From contig MNCI01004650.1 in NCBI GenBank assembly GCA_015680685.1, positions 1-64,000 of the forward strand: a DNA stretch of 64,000 nt, written 5' to 3'. Below the pieces are notes generated by a model. The model made no database searches. It was not told where the DNA came from and saw only the letters and a list, made by a program, of their open reading frames with translations. Source of the stretch: Gnetum montanum (lineage: Eukaryota; Streptophyta; Gnetopsida; Gnetales; Gnetaceae). Shown in pieces: positions 11,102-22,179 of the stretch; the stretch's first letter is position 1; every line of letters begins with the position of its first letter. Position numbers and translations under genes: made by a program.

Positions 11102-14100
11102 ATGGCGTGCTGCTCAACAGCCCTCTCTGTTATTTGCTTTTCACTTTGTCTGTGCTTTTTCCTCCTTTTTGCTGCCGTTGAAGCTCATACACATGATGAT
11201 GCAGAGGGACCTCTGAAAGATGTGAGAGCTTTGATTCAATTTAAAAATTGCATCACTAACGACCCACTCTCTCTTCTCCAGGATTGGAATGCTGAGGTTG
11301 CCAATGCTTGCAATTGGACTGGAATCAGCTGCTCCACCAAACATCCAGGCAGAGTTGTGGAGATATTTCTGGAAAATGCCACATTGCGTGGATGCCTGTC
11401 TTTCCACGTCTCCAACTTATCGTTCCTGCAGGTATTGGCAATAACTCTTTCTCTGGCACAATTCCATCCTCCCTTGGAACATTGCATAGGCTTAAAGTGT
11501 TGGATCTCTGTATGAATGAATTTGAAGGTGTCATTCCTCGTGAGATAGGGAACCTCTCTTCACTGCAATTTATTGGTCTCTGTACGAATTCTTTTGAAGG
11601 TGAGATTCCTCAGTCTCTGCCAAAGCTTCAAAGCCTTTCCTTATTCTCTGTTACCAGTAATCAGTTGGCTGGAGAAATCCCCTCGTGGGTGGGAGCACTC
11701 CACAAACTTGAATTTCTTGATCTTGCTGAAAACAAATTTCAGGGTGTCATACCTCCTCAGCTGGGCAACCTGTCTTCCTTGCAATATCTGAATCTTGCTC
11801 TTAATTATTTGAGCGGCTTCATTCCATTTTCTCTTGCTAGTCTCCACCGTGTTAATGAAATTCATTTTCACCAAAACAATCTCACTGGAACCATTCCCCC
11901 CACTCTATGCAACCTCACAGCTCTTAGAAAGCTATCTTTATCTGATAACAATTTGCAAGGTCATCTTCCTTCATGGATGGGCACCATGTCTCGCAGAGCA
12001 GAGCTTCTGGTTTTGCGTTTAGCCGACAATGAATTCACTGGTAACCTCCCACAGTCATGGCAGAATATGACCCAATTCCAAGAGCTTGAATTGTCCGGTA
12101 ACAGATTGGCAGGAAGGCTACCGTCTTGGCTAGGGACAATCTGCACTCATTTGGAATGGTTGAATTTGGGCCAAAATCACTTCACCAGTGGAGTGAGCGG
12201 CTGCAGCCAGCCTATTCCATTCTTGGAAGCTCTTTCCAATTGTTCTGAGTTAACTGCATTCCAAATCTATGACAACGGTTTAACTGGAACTCTACCGGCT
12301 AACTTCTGAAGCTCCTTTCCAATGTTCAGTTACTGGAACTCTCTCGAAACTTCATGTGGGGCAACATCCCTGAAAGCATAGGAAATTTATCATCTGTCAA
12401 TCGACTTAATTTTGACGATAATATGTTCAGCGGTGTCATTCCTTCTCATGTGGCAACTTTGAGGTCCCTGCAAGGAATCAATCTGTCAAAAAACAAACTT
12501 CGTGGCAACATCCCCGCCATCATTGGGGAACTTGTTAATATGCGTGGGCTAGATCTCCATGGGAACTTGCCATCTGGAAGAATTCCATCGGAGCTGGGAA
12601 ACTGCCATGTTCTTGAAGAGCTTATACTCTCAGGGAACAGCCTTTCAGGAGGAATACCGCCCGAGGTTGCTGGTTTGAAATCTATTGTATTTTATTTTGA
12701 TTTGTCAGCAAATGCTTTGAGCGGAGAAGTGCCAACAGAAATGACAGGGTTGCAGATGACACAGTATATCGATCTCTCCAACAATCAGCTCTCTGGAAGC
12801 GTTGCATCTTACATGGATAGCTGGTTGGATGCCCGAGAAATCGACCTCACTTTCAATAATTTCACTGGTAACCTTTCCAAATCAATTTGGAACAGGCTCA
12901 CCCAACTTCAAAGACTAGATCTTTCTCGTAACTATTTTACGGGATCGGTGCCCTCATCTCTTTTGAATGGTTCAAAAAATTCATTTTTTGAACCTTTCAT
13001 ACAACAACTTCAGTGATGAGATGCCATGTTTGCACAGTTTCTTTAGCTTAAGCAGATGGTCCTTCATTGGAAATCCTTATTTATGTGGAAGATGCTTTGA
13101 TCTTCCAGCTTGTACAATATCTGCTGGGCAGCACAGATCTCACTCAAACAGAAATGGCATTCTGAGAATTATGCTTGCCATTTTAGGTAGCCTTTTGTTG
13201 CTGGTTGTGGTTGTTACAGGGATACTTTTCAGAAGAATCAGAACATCCAAGGGGGAAACTCCAAGTATAAACAACCGTTTCTTGAAGATATCTGTAGAGG
13301 AACTTCATAGGGCCACAGGTAATTTTAGTGACTCCAACATGGTGGGTGAAGGCATCCATGGAAATGTGTATAGAGGTATTTTGATGTCAGGAGAGTTGGT
13401 TGCTGTGAAACTATTTTCTTCCACAAATCAGCAGCGGACTGTTAAAAGCTTCCGAAAGGAGTGGTGTATTAGGGAAAGTAAGACATGGTAACATTCTGAA
13501 GATTATTACTGTGGTTTGGTCCGAAGATTTGAAAGCTGTTATAATGCCTTTCATGAGTAATGGCAGTCTCCATTCCCTTCTTCACAGCAGAGAAAATGGT
13601 CAGTTAATTCCTCTGAACTTGCCACAGAGACTAAAAATCTTAACAGAATTAGCAAGCGGACTCAGCTATTTGCATCATGATTATGATTATCAGATCATCC
13701 ACTGTGACATCAAACCAGCAAATGTATTATTGGATGGCGATATGACTGTTAAGATCTGTGATTTTGGAATATCCCGTCTCATGGGAGACAGTTCAATGAC
13801 ATCTTCTTCTCTTGCTGTAAAAGGGTCTGCTGGCTATATTGCTCCAGGTATCTCTATTTTATTTTCACTTTCTTTTTTAATAAATTCTTCTTCCTGTAAT
13901 GTTAAGATGCGTCTGCTCAATTCAAGTCGATAGTTTCAGAGTATGGCATTGGGGAAAGAATATCTGCTAAAGGGGACGTGTACAGCCTTGGAGTGGTTGC
14001 CTTAGAAACCATGACAAGATTGAAGCCCACAGATGAGATGTTTTCAGGGGATCTCACATTGCCATTGTGGATTTCCATGGCTCTGCAAGAGACAACTGCA

Positions 14101-14421
14101 GAAGAAAGGAGAGAAGCTCTGAAAGATATGATAAAGATGGCAGATGAAAGTGGAGGAGGAATCCAGATGGACAAAGATGAAGAAATGTCAGCAGTGGAAA
14201 AAATTTTGATGCTAGGTCAAAGATGCACCTGCCAAGATGCTTCCATGAGACCTGGAATGAAGGAAGTTGAGTCAATTCTAAAATCTATCACCATTGGACA
14301 TGTGCAAAATCCGGGGACACAATTAATAGGAAACTTTGAAGAGATTATTAGGGTGGTAGAGTCACAGCCGCCTTTACTTCCTAGAAGGGCTGAAATGGAC
14401 AGTTCAAGCTTTTCTGATTAG
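11102..14421 (+). pseudogene. LRR receptor-like kinase, LRR-XII (FLS2/EFR/Xa21) type, frameshifted
   Basis: Plasma-membrane receptor kinase; in this family the LRR ectodomain senses ligands, often microbial. The start at 11102 gives a signal peptide (MACCSTALSV..., hydrophobic to about residue 27), then an LRRNT_2 cap with CNWTGISC, about 22 LRRs of the LxxLxLxxNxFxGxIP type, a C-terminal cysteine cap (13070-13120), a transmembrane helix (about 13159-13230) and a kinase: GEGIHGNV loop, VAVK lysine, HCDIKPANVLL catalytic loop (non-RD), CDFG and GYIAPEYG. The last two span a phase-1 intron at 13848-13939. The stop is TAG 14419-14421. Frameshifts lie at about 11431-11440, 12300-12306, 12970-12990 (A and T runs) and 13461-13466. 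The key kinase residues are kept, so decay is recent or some shifts are sequencing errors. Other in-frame disruptions are absent. Confidence 0.93.
13848..13939 (+). other. Intron of the RLK kinase domain
   Basis: 92 bp, GT(ATCTC)...(TTTC)AG, phase 1. It joins GCT CCA G to AG TAT GGC, giving A-P-E-Y-G. LRR-XII kinases commonly carry one intron at this point between the activation loop and the following exon. Confidence 0.9.
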
Positions 14422-14617
14422 TGACCACGGAGAAGGCAGGAGTTACCAAAGAGAGACCAATAATGTTAGACCCATAAAGTCAAGTATAGATCATAGATAA
14501 AATGTTGAACCTTATGTTATGTATCCATGTTCTCATAATGGTTTTCTTGTGGGCTTTCCATAGTGTGCTCTGGTTTTCCCTGTTTTTCATCTCGCCTGAA
14601 TTGTATCCTTGTACATA

Positions 14618-14623
14618 AATAAA
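14618..14623 (+). terminator. Putative polyadenylation signal of the RLK
   Basis: AATAAA about 200 bp after the RLK stop codon, in an AT-rich setting. Position and sequence fit a plant polyadenylation signal, but nothing in the sequence proves use. Confidence 0.4.
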
Positions 14624-14639
14624 TTATATTTCAGTGACG

Positions 14640-15784
14640 GTGCCTAAAAGCACAAACAGCTGTCCAAGATCCTTGGTTGTTGGGTTTGTAGTCGTTATTT
14701 ACTCCAAGGTTTTATTACCAGAGATGAATATTATTTGATTCCCGATTGAATTTTATTATATAAATAACTAACGGTAACGGTACATTATATGTATGATAAT
14801 ATTAGCAGGAAATTCTCATTTCCTCAAACATGTTCAGCCTCCACAGAGGTGCACCTTTAGTGGTTTGCTTCTTTGAATGCATAGTAAGAGGCTTTCCTGG
14901 TTAGTGCAGTGGGCATTCAAGGTTAAACAATGAATGAAAAGATGAAAATTGGAGTTTACCTGCATCCGCCGGTAGAAAATGGAAATTTTATTGCCTTTCC
15001 AGGAATGCTAGTTTTAATGCAAGTAATTGCAGGAATTTCCTGTCAGATCCGAATTTGCATCATCGACCTATTATTAATGTCCGAATTTGCATCTTAAAAA
15101 CGTACTTTTAAGCATGGAAGATCGTCCTTGAAAGCATTAATGATATGAAAGCACGCATTTGCACAGCTCCAAAGAAGACTCACCTTGTATTTGTTAAGCA
15201 AGCCCAGGTCACACAAAAACTAAAATTTAAGTCTGGCTCTCCTGTTTCAAGATATTGACTGGACATCCAGCCATGCCGTTCCAGACTCGAGTTTGAACAT
15301 CACTCTAATTGATGAGTCATTTTTATTCCAACTTCTATGCATAATAAAATATCCTTTCTGCAAAATCGCTATGCCAATAAATCTAGTTAGATAGGATTGC
15401 AGATGGACGGAAAAAATAAAAATAAAAACAAAAACATCCAAGATGATAATGCAGAGCAGAGAAGCTTAGCTTCAATTATGGTGCTCGTGGAGGCATCTTT
15501 GCTGCAGCACCAAAAAAAATGTGAGGGCATTTTTGCAGCTACGGTGGAACTATGCAAAGATCGAAATGCGGCATCGATGACATTCATTTATTTTTGAAAG
15601 TGGAAAAATGTGCGGGGACTATATTTTTTTTAATTGGTAGTTATTAATTGGTCATTTTGTTCAAATCTGCTGTGAAACATTTCTTCCCAGAGTGTGTAGA
15701 CTTAACAAAATTTCAATTTCAGTCTAATGATACCATTTTTTTTACTAAGTTTACTAAGTTGACTATAACAGTTATCAGCGTGTG
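14640..15784. other. No recognisable gene
   Basis: Downstream flank of the RLK. A 66-codon plus-strand open frame at 15397-15597 has no recognisable domain and overlaps a minus-strand frame of the same length. Not called. Confidence 0.5.
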
Positions 15785-16530
15785 TATATATATATATATA
15801 TATGGGTTAAAGAAGATCTTCTAAATTTCATTCTCTCACGAAACAAGTTTGATGATAGCCAAATCATTCATCCATCTTCTTTTCCTATGCCCCTTTTTCA
15901 TTTTCCTTGCATTGGTCCAATTTTTTTTTCAATGTTTGTTCCAGGTGTTTTCAAAACATCAATCTTCAACAAATAACAATACCTCAAAAACATCCCAAAC
16001 AAATATTGAAAGAACAAATTGAATCCAGAGGGTGCAAAGAAAATGGAAAGAAGCAGAGGAAGAGAGGAAGAGAGGATGGATGAGTGATTTGGTTATCATC
16101 AAACTTTTTTCCTCGACCAGCAGTCAGGCTTCCAAAAGAATAAATATTCAGAAGATCTTCTCAGCTAATTCATATATATATATATATATATATATANTTT
16201 AAAATAATGTCGTCAATAATGATAATGGATATCTTTTAAAAAATTAATCCAATTTTTTGTTAGGGTTGCAAAATGGCTCCATTAACTTTGATATATAATA
16301 TACATATATATATATGAATTAGCTCAGAAGATCTTCTGAATGTTTATTCTTTTGGAAGCCTGACTGCTGGTCGAGGAAAAAAGTTTGATGATAACCAAAT
16401 CACTCATCCATCCTCTCTTCCTCTGCTTCTTTCCATTTTCTTTGCACCCTTTGAATTCAATTTGTTCTTTCAATATTTGTTTGGGATGTTTTTGAGGTAT
16501 TGTTATTTGTTGAAGATTGATGTTTTGAAA
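15785..16530. repeat. Three-part foldback: long inverted repeat with (TA)n ends
   Basis: Arm 1 (15948-16196) and arm 2 (16303-16530) are nearly perfect reverse complements over about 225 bp; the differences I see are four substitutions and one 8-bp duplication (CTCTTCCT). The spacer is about 106 bp. Each inner end carries a (TA)n run. A third, more diverged copy in arm-2 orientation lies just before arm 1 (15785-15972) and also begins with (TA)n and AGAAGATCTTCT. The structure would form a very stable hairpin in RNA or single-stranded DNA. No open frame or transposase is present. Confidence 0.92.
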
Positions 16531-16639
16531 NTCTAAGATGCCTACTCTTGTAAATTAGCAAAATATTTTTCCTTTGCAATTATACTACAAAAACACTTAG
16601 AATTTGAAATCTTTTTATATCCCTATAAAGAGAATGAAT

Positions 16640-17560
16640 GATGAAATTTCAAAGAGTCAATGTTCTCGACTCTAGATAATGCAACAAAAATCAGATCACT
16701 TCTTTTGATCCTATATCAATAATGACCTTATATAGAGTTATTCATTTAGATTTATAGATAGTCATGGCCTATGCCAATTGCAATGGTAACTAACATGATA
16801 CTCCTCGAACCATAGGTACAGTTGGAACATGATGGGGATTGCAATTATTGAATGGACATTCGATGTAGGAGTCAAAATCAATAACAACATTACATGTCAA
16901 TGTAGGTGATTGTTTTTCAAGGTGATAGACAATACTGTGAACTATGCCAAGTGCACTATTCACTAATCCTACTTTTGGCAAAATGTTAACTGTAAGCGTA
17001 ATCTATGCACTTTTGCATATAAGTAAAGGTCATTTTATATAATCTCTTTTCCCATCAAAAATTCTAAATCCATGGGAATCTTTGTTTGCTATGCAATACA
17101 TATTGCTTTACATTTTTTGCAACATCTTCTTATTTTGTTGCACTTTCTCCCTTGTATCATACAAATGCACAAAGTATTCAAAATCATCTAATCCATGAAA
17201 AGTTGATTGAGATTCATTTGAGCACCCAAGAATTGATAGTCTTCATTAAGACATTTTCCATCTTCGACATGCTTTAATATTTCCTTGAATCTTTATTGTT
17301 TAGGACCATTTATGGATTAATGATAAACTACATCTAATACAACAAATGTATCAAAGTATTGCCAAACTCCTATGATATCTAGATTCCTGGATGCATAAGG
17401 CACAACATCAAGCAGAAGAGGAAGTTGATCCAAGTCTCCTATGAGTATAATTGATCTTCCTCCAAAAATTTTGTTATGATGCTATGGAAATATTTCTCTT
17501 AATCTTTTATCAAAACTCTATAATAATCTTCCCCCACACCCCCCCCNAACATTTCATAAG
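16640..17560 (-). pseudogene. PIF1-type helicase remnant (Helitron-like or host-derived)
   Basis: On the minus strand, GGRSIILIGDLDQLP at about 17475-17430 matches the Walker-B-side motif of PIF1 helicases (GG..IILVGD.GQLPP). Further on, ILPKVGLVNSALGIVHSIVY (about 16990-16930) and, after a gap, LPLQLA*AMTIYKSK (about 16785-16745) match the blocks NLWTEVGLVNGALG and LPLKLAWA.TIHKSQG, followed by KVIIDIGSKE. PIF1 proteins are 5'-3' DNA helicases; multicopy plant forms usually belong to Helitrons. The N-terminal P-loop region cannot be recognised upstream. Stops and shifts show it is dead. No Helitron termini were identified. Confidence 0.75.
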
Positions 17561-18357
17561 CCAAGCATCTCTAATTCTAGTATTTGGAGATGACTTGTTG
17601 AAAACAAATGATGATTAAGTATTTGAAAATCATACTCTTCATGATCTTGCACTTGTAGAGTTATGTCTATGAACTATCATTCTTTCTTTAATGCTTTCTA
17701 GAAAGAGGAATTTTGGAATAATATCTCATAATAACATTTTGTTCTAGGTGACACAAATTTCAAGTTGAGTTCTTTTTATTCTTCATGTCACAATTGTACT
17801 CTTTAAAAGCTTGTAGTAATGATACTCCCTCCATGAAAAGTGATTGTTTTTAATAAACATTAATAATAGTCATGTAATTTTTACCTTCATCCAATTCCTT
17901 TTCATTAATAATAACTTTCTTGTATGCTTCCCATGATACATTGATGACATGGAAAACATGAATTCACTCTAGTAAAGAAAGCTCATGTAACATGTGATAG
18001 ATCTCCATAGCACCTATGTCTCTGTTTGTGGCAGGATTCATCATAGGCCTTCTAAAGACAGATAAAGCATCTTCATAAGGATTCCTTTACTTTGAAATTT
18101 CTTGTAGTGTGTCATAAAAAGACTGCAATTTGTTCTTAGATTTGGATGCATATTTTGCAATATATTTTATGACAACATATTAGAATATGATAGGTTAAAA
18201 ATCTATATTTTCGCTTCATGTATTTAGTTTTATTTAAGCTGTAATGCCCTTTAAAGCTTTAAATTAAATCTAATTAAGAAGGTTTGATATTAATGAAATA
18301 TAGAAAAATAAATTTCTATGATAATATTTTATTAAGATTCATTAATTAGAATGCAGA
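17561..18357. other. Unresolved region upstream of the helicase remnant
   Basis: Probably more of the helicase-bearing element (minus strand), but no motif survives. A poly-C run with an N (17531-17547) marks uncertain sequence. Confidence 0.35.
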
Positions 18358-18841
18358 TGTTGTAGGAAAATATTCCTTATTGATAGGTTGAAGGCTATTA
18401 TTCTCTAGAGTAGGGGTCAAAGGAGCATGGGGATCTTCATAGGTTCTATGCTATTACAACCATTACTAAAGAACTACATTGGCCCTAATTCCTTTTTGTA
18501 GCTCATTATAAGGATATGAAGGCTTGTAGAGGAACTTTGAATTTGATGCTTGAACCACGACCATTCTCTTTGATGGGTAGGGCTTAAGGCTAGAGATGTT
18601 AGAGTATGAATGTATCTTTAGCTCTTCTAGGAGAACACTATCTCTTATGGTTGCGTATGCTTATTTTGGTCATGCTTTTGTGTGTCATGCTAGTTGTGTC
18701 ACTTATATGATTTTATGTTGTGTACTTAATATGCTTCTAACTTATGGACTAAAGGATGACATGCACTTATGTTGTGTGTGCAAGTGCTGTGACTATTAAG
18801 GTTGATGCCAAATTGTGCTTCACTAAAGTAGTATTTTTACA
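18358..18841 (+). repeat. 5' LTR of the gag-only element
   Basis: 484 bp, TG...CA. Confirmed as an LTR by the primer site that follows and by the matching 3' LTR start near 21251. Confidence 0.7.
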
Positions 18842-19539
18842 ATTAGTATCAAAGCCATGGTTTGTAGTTTGAGGCTAGTGATGATTCTAGGTATATGGTT
18901 CATGATCGTGATTTATTGTTTGTAACTCATGTGCTACCATGATGCACAAAAAGAAGAGCAATGGGAGCTAACATCTTAATAATACTCCTATTGGTTCTAA
19001 TCCTCACAATGTACTAATTGAATATGGAAAACAAAGTAGTCATGTGCATGAGAAGATGCATGATTATATAAGTGTGTATGAGGATGTGCATGAAAATAAG
19101 GATGTTGTGTTGATTAGTGAGAGGAATATTATATGTAGACAACATCATCATGCTTAGTCTATCCACAATAGAGAAAGCTTGTATGATCCAAGAATTGGTG
19201 GATCTGATGGAAGCACCTTTCCTTCCAAAGTTAGGCTCTAGTACAAAATAGAAACTTGCCCTAACTCAAAATTTTATGCTGAGGAATCAAGTGGAGCCAC
19301 TTGGGGATGTTGTTGATGATTTGTAGCTTTCCAACCAAGATCTTTGGGATGAAAATTAGGAGGTATGATCATTGATAAATACTCAACAAGATTTGTATGA
19401 AAGTCAACAAAATACAATTGAGACCCTAAAAAAGAAATTAGATGATAAGATTAGGGTCATGAAAGATTAGCTAACATTGTAAGCAAGGGAATTGACATCA
19501 AGGTTGAATCAATCAATTTTCAAGTTCCAAGCAAAGAAA

Positions 19540-20410
19540 CCAAAAATCTATGAGGTCAATATGGATGATAGATAAATTTCTATTTGAAATAGAAGAGTTT
19601 TTAGAGATGTATGAATGTGTCATCAAAAGACAAGCTCCTGTTGATGCCAAATTCTTACATGGAATAGCAAAACTCTAGTGGCTTGACATGATTTAAGAAG
19701 AAAAGACTAGGATAGGCAAGCCCATCTAAACATGGAACTAGTTCAAGAAGGCCTTGATTGAGAACTTTTATCTAGAAAATTTCATTCATAAAGCCTAGGA
19801 AAAGTTAAAGGAGTTCTAGCACACAAGAGATCTAGCAAAGTATATTTGAGAATATGAAAATATCATCATAAAAATCTTGAAAATCGATGAGGACAAGTAT
19901 AGAATATTTCTTAATGGCCTCAAACCATGGAACCAATGTGAGCTCAAAACTTGCAAAATCATAGGATTTAGAAAGGTCATCCATGTTGCTACCACTTTGA
20001 TTAAAAGGTGGGAAAGAAGGATAAGGATGTAGTAGAAAAACTACTCAAGAGTAAGAAGGAAATTAATAAACCTTGGAGAGGGGATGGGTAGGTGATTTTT
20101 TATGGATTCAAAGGTGTTGATGTTAAGCCAGCTCCAAGTAAACAAAACTTATCCTGGGGATAATTTTATATCTTCTAAAAATAGTAGGAGTTGTGAAACA
20201 AATGATCTCATTTTAGAGGGTTCTCTCAATATCCTTCAAGGCATCTATACTTAAAATGCTACATCTATGATGAAGGAAATTATGCTTGAGAATGCTTTCA
20301 AAATATTCAAATTAAAAGTGATGGTAATAGACCAAATGAGAATCATAGGGTGAATGCAATTGAGCATCAACCTCATGATCCATTAATGATTGCTAATGGG
20401 GATGAACAAT
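19540..20410 (+). pseudogene. gag of the short LTR element, with decayed zinc knuckle
   Basis: The retrotransposon gag core is read at about 19730-20030: FKKALIENFYLENF, then EKLKEF, AKYI*EYENI and RIFLNGLKPWNQ, the usual order of the Retrotrans_gag domain (a W/F-rich helix, 'EYi.eF' and 'GL.P'). It packages the element RNA in the particle. About 230 bp later a knuckle-like C-YI-Y-DEG-N-YA*-EC (20257-20300) replaces C-x2-C-x4-H-x4-C with two lost ligands. In-frame stops throughout. Confidence 0.75.
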
Positions 20411-20660
20411 AGTATGTTATAAGACTTTTGAACTTCTTCTAGTAGGTACATGAAGGCCTGACCACCTTAGTGTAAGGTGGAGGATCTAGAATCCAAACAA
20501 GGTAGCAAGTGCCAAGAGGATTAGAACATGGCCAAGCTAGTGTGATTGTTTCCTTTATGAATTGATTATGTATAGAAAAAAAAGTATGCATGTATGAGTG
20601 TGTGGTGGAGAAAATGTTCTTGATGGTGACTATGGGCTTATGCTTTATGTTCTTAATTAG

Positions 20661-20885
20661 GTATTTGAGTAGGAAACATAGGTATATGATTATGTCTTCG
20701 AATAGAAAGCACAGTATTTTGACTACGTATTCCAGCAAGAAGCATAGGCTTATAATTGTATCTTCAAGTAGGAAGTGTAGGATTGAACTATATCTTTGAG
20801 TAGGAAGCACAAGATTATAATCATGTCTTTAAACAAGAAGCATAGGATTGATAATGCATCTTCAAGTAGGAAGTGAAGGATTGAG
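20661..20885. repeat. 33-bp (11-codon) tandem repeat, about 7 units
   Basis: Units start at 20661, 20694, 20727, 20760 (32 bp), 20792, 20825 and 20858 (28 bp, partial). Consensus: ATCTTCAAGTAGGAAGCATA then about 13 variable bases. The plus frame reads SSSRKHR-like 11-mers for four units, then meets TAG. The minus frame reads LCFLLEYVVKI-like hydrophobic 11-mers through four to five units and is open over 20439-20810. Confidence 0.9.
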
Positions 20886-21303
20886 ATAGAGGAATGAGTG
20901 TATTTAGAAGACTGCACCTCTGTATCATTGCAAGAGTAGAAAAAGGTTTACATGTGAAAAGAGTCTCACTCTAGGTAGAAAGTTTGATACAATTTTCATA
21001 AAAAACGGTGAGCCTTTTCTTTCTTAAGTTAGGTTGTGTAAGCATCTTTAAGCCTTAGTTGGATATCAAGTTGAGTTTACTATTCATGCTTTACGGTGAA
21101 TTACCCTAGCCATTGAACCTTGTTGTGTATAATTTTTAAATGGATTTTGAATTGGTTAATACCCTTAATATCCATGATTCTTTCTATTTTTGAAGGTGTC
21201 TACAAACAAAGTCTTAAGCTTCAAGGATGTTGCTTCTTTCAAGTAGGGGAGAGTTTAGGAAAACATGCCTTATTGATGGATTATAGGTTGTTTCCCTCTA
21301 GAT

Positions 21304-21916
21304 TGAGAATAAATTGATTAACTAATTCAACTAATTTAATTGTTAATTAATAACTAACTATCCTAGCATAAGCATATGGTCCCACTTTCTGTACACATCC
21401 TAACATGTACAACACTATTGGATGACCAAGCATTAAGCACCATTGGGATTACCAAGTGTTATATGTATGCTCGAAGTGATCATACTTATGTGTGCTAGTA
21501 TATTTAGCTTAATTAATTAATTAATTAAATTCTTAATCATTATAGCTTAATTAATTACTTAATTAATGAAAATAATAAATGCATAAATAAATCATTAAGC
21601 TAGTCCAAGTGCTGCAAGGTTTATTAAAAAGCTCATCTTTATTACTGCACATACTACAGTGCTTAGGTATAATAGTGCTTGAATAATGATCTGTATGCTA
21701 CTTGACTCTTGCTATGGGCACTTAGAAAATTGTTCTATCTTTCATAGAAACAAATTGCAAGAGTTCCACTAGGAACAAAAATTATAATTCATTAACACAT
21801 CTGGAAGGTCATATTTATAGACTTGCTAGGATGCCATGTCGATGGGTACATGTCAGTGTGGGAAATCCTACATTGACAAGATCCCGTCAACATAGTTAAT
21901 TGAAGACTCTTCATCA
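21304..21916 (-). repeat. 3' LTR of the Athila-like element (truncated)
   Basis: Collinear with 53115-53537 (shared TTGAGAATAAATTGATTAAC, then the block around ATGTATGCTCGAAGTG). The inner end is at 21916 (minus strand TGATGAAGAG), right beside a polypurine tract. The outer part of the LTR, about 240 bp, is missing. Confidence 0.85.
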
Positions 21917-21930
21917 TACCCCCATAACTA
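21917..21930 (-). other. Polypurine tract of the Athila-like element
   Basis: On the minus strand GTTATGGGGGTA directly before the 3' LTR start; the copy at 62966 has the same GGGGGTA at the same place. It primes plus-strand DNA synthesis. Confidence 0.8.
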
Positions 21931-22179
21931 AATGAAAACTTGCCCTTAAGTTTCTTACAAAATTGGGAAGGTATGGGATTATTGATTGACACACAACATA
22001 ACAAAACTAACACTACAAAGAAAAACTAAGTACCCAAGTGTACGAATAAACATTAATTACAAAATTGTGGTGTTCATGACATAAAATTGAGCACCAAAAC
22101 ATGATTGAACAAAATTGGATAACACATCCTTTTATGGCATGAAGATAGTTAAAAATATTAGATGATCCTAGGTAGTGGA

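Larger units (their letters stand above)
18358..21303 (+). mobile_element. Short gag-only LTR retrotransposon
   Basis: 5' LTR 18358-18841 begins TGTTGTAGGAAAATA and ends TTTACA, followed by a Met-initiator type primer site (TAGTATCAAAGCC, 18844-18856, against TGGTATCAGAGCC). The internal region is only 2.4 kb and holds gag with a zinc knuckle, then 33-bp repeats. A polypurine tract GTAGGGGAGA (21243-21252) precedes a 3' LTR start that matches the 5' LTR over its first 50 bp (TAGGAAAA...CCTTATTGAT) and is cut at 21303 by the Athila-like LTR. No protease, RT or integrase, so it is non-autonomous. Confidence 0.75.

Noticed and set aside
11431-11440. Perfect donor-like CAG|GTATTG in the RLK as a real intron
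   Set aside because: The LRR sequence continues immediately in another frame (IGNNSFSGTIP) with no acceptor and no intron-length gap; LRR-XII genes have no intron there. A short deletion is simpler.
15397-15597. 66-codon ORF near the RLK
   Set aside because: Opposite-strand frame of equal length overlaps it; composition is Lys/Asn/Asp low complexity at the start.
17531-17547. Poly-C run as a structural (G-quadruplex) signal
   Set aside because: Ends in an N and lies in decayed sequence; probably unreliable base calling. The single Ns at 1920, 16197, 16531, 27280, 46697 and 59631 are likewise treated as assembly noise.
20439-20810. 123-codon minus-strand ORF as a membrane protein gene
   Set aside because: It is the complement of the 33-bp repeat in a plus-strand element and has no start context or known family.
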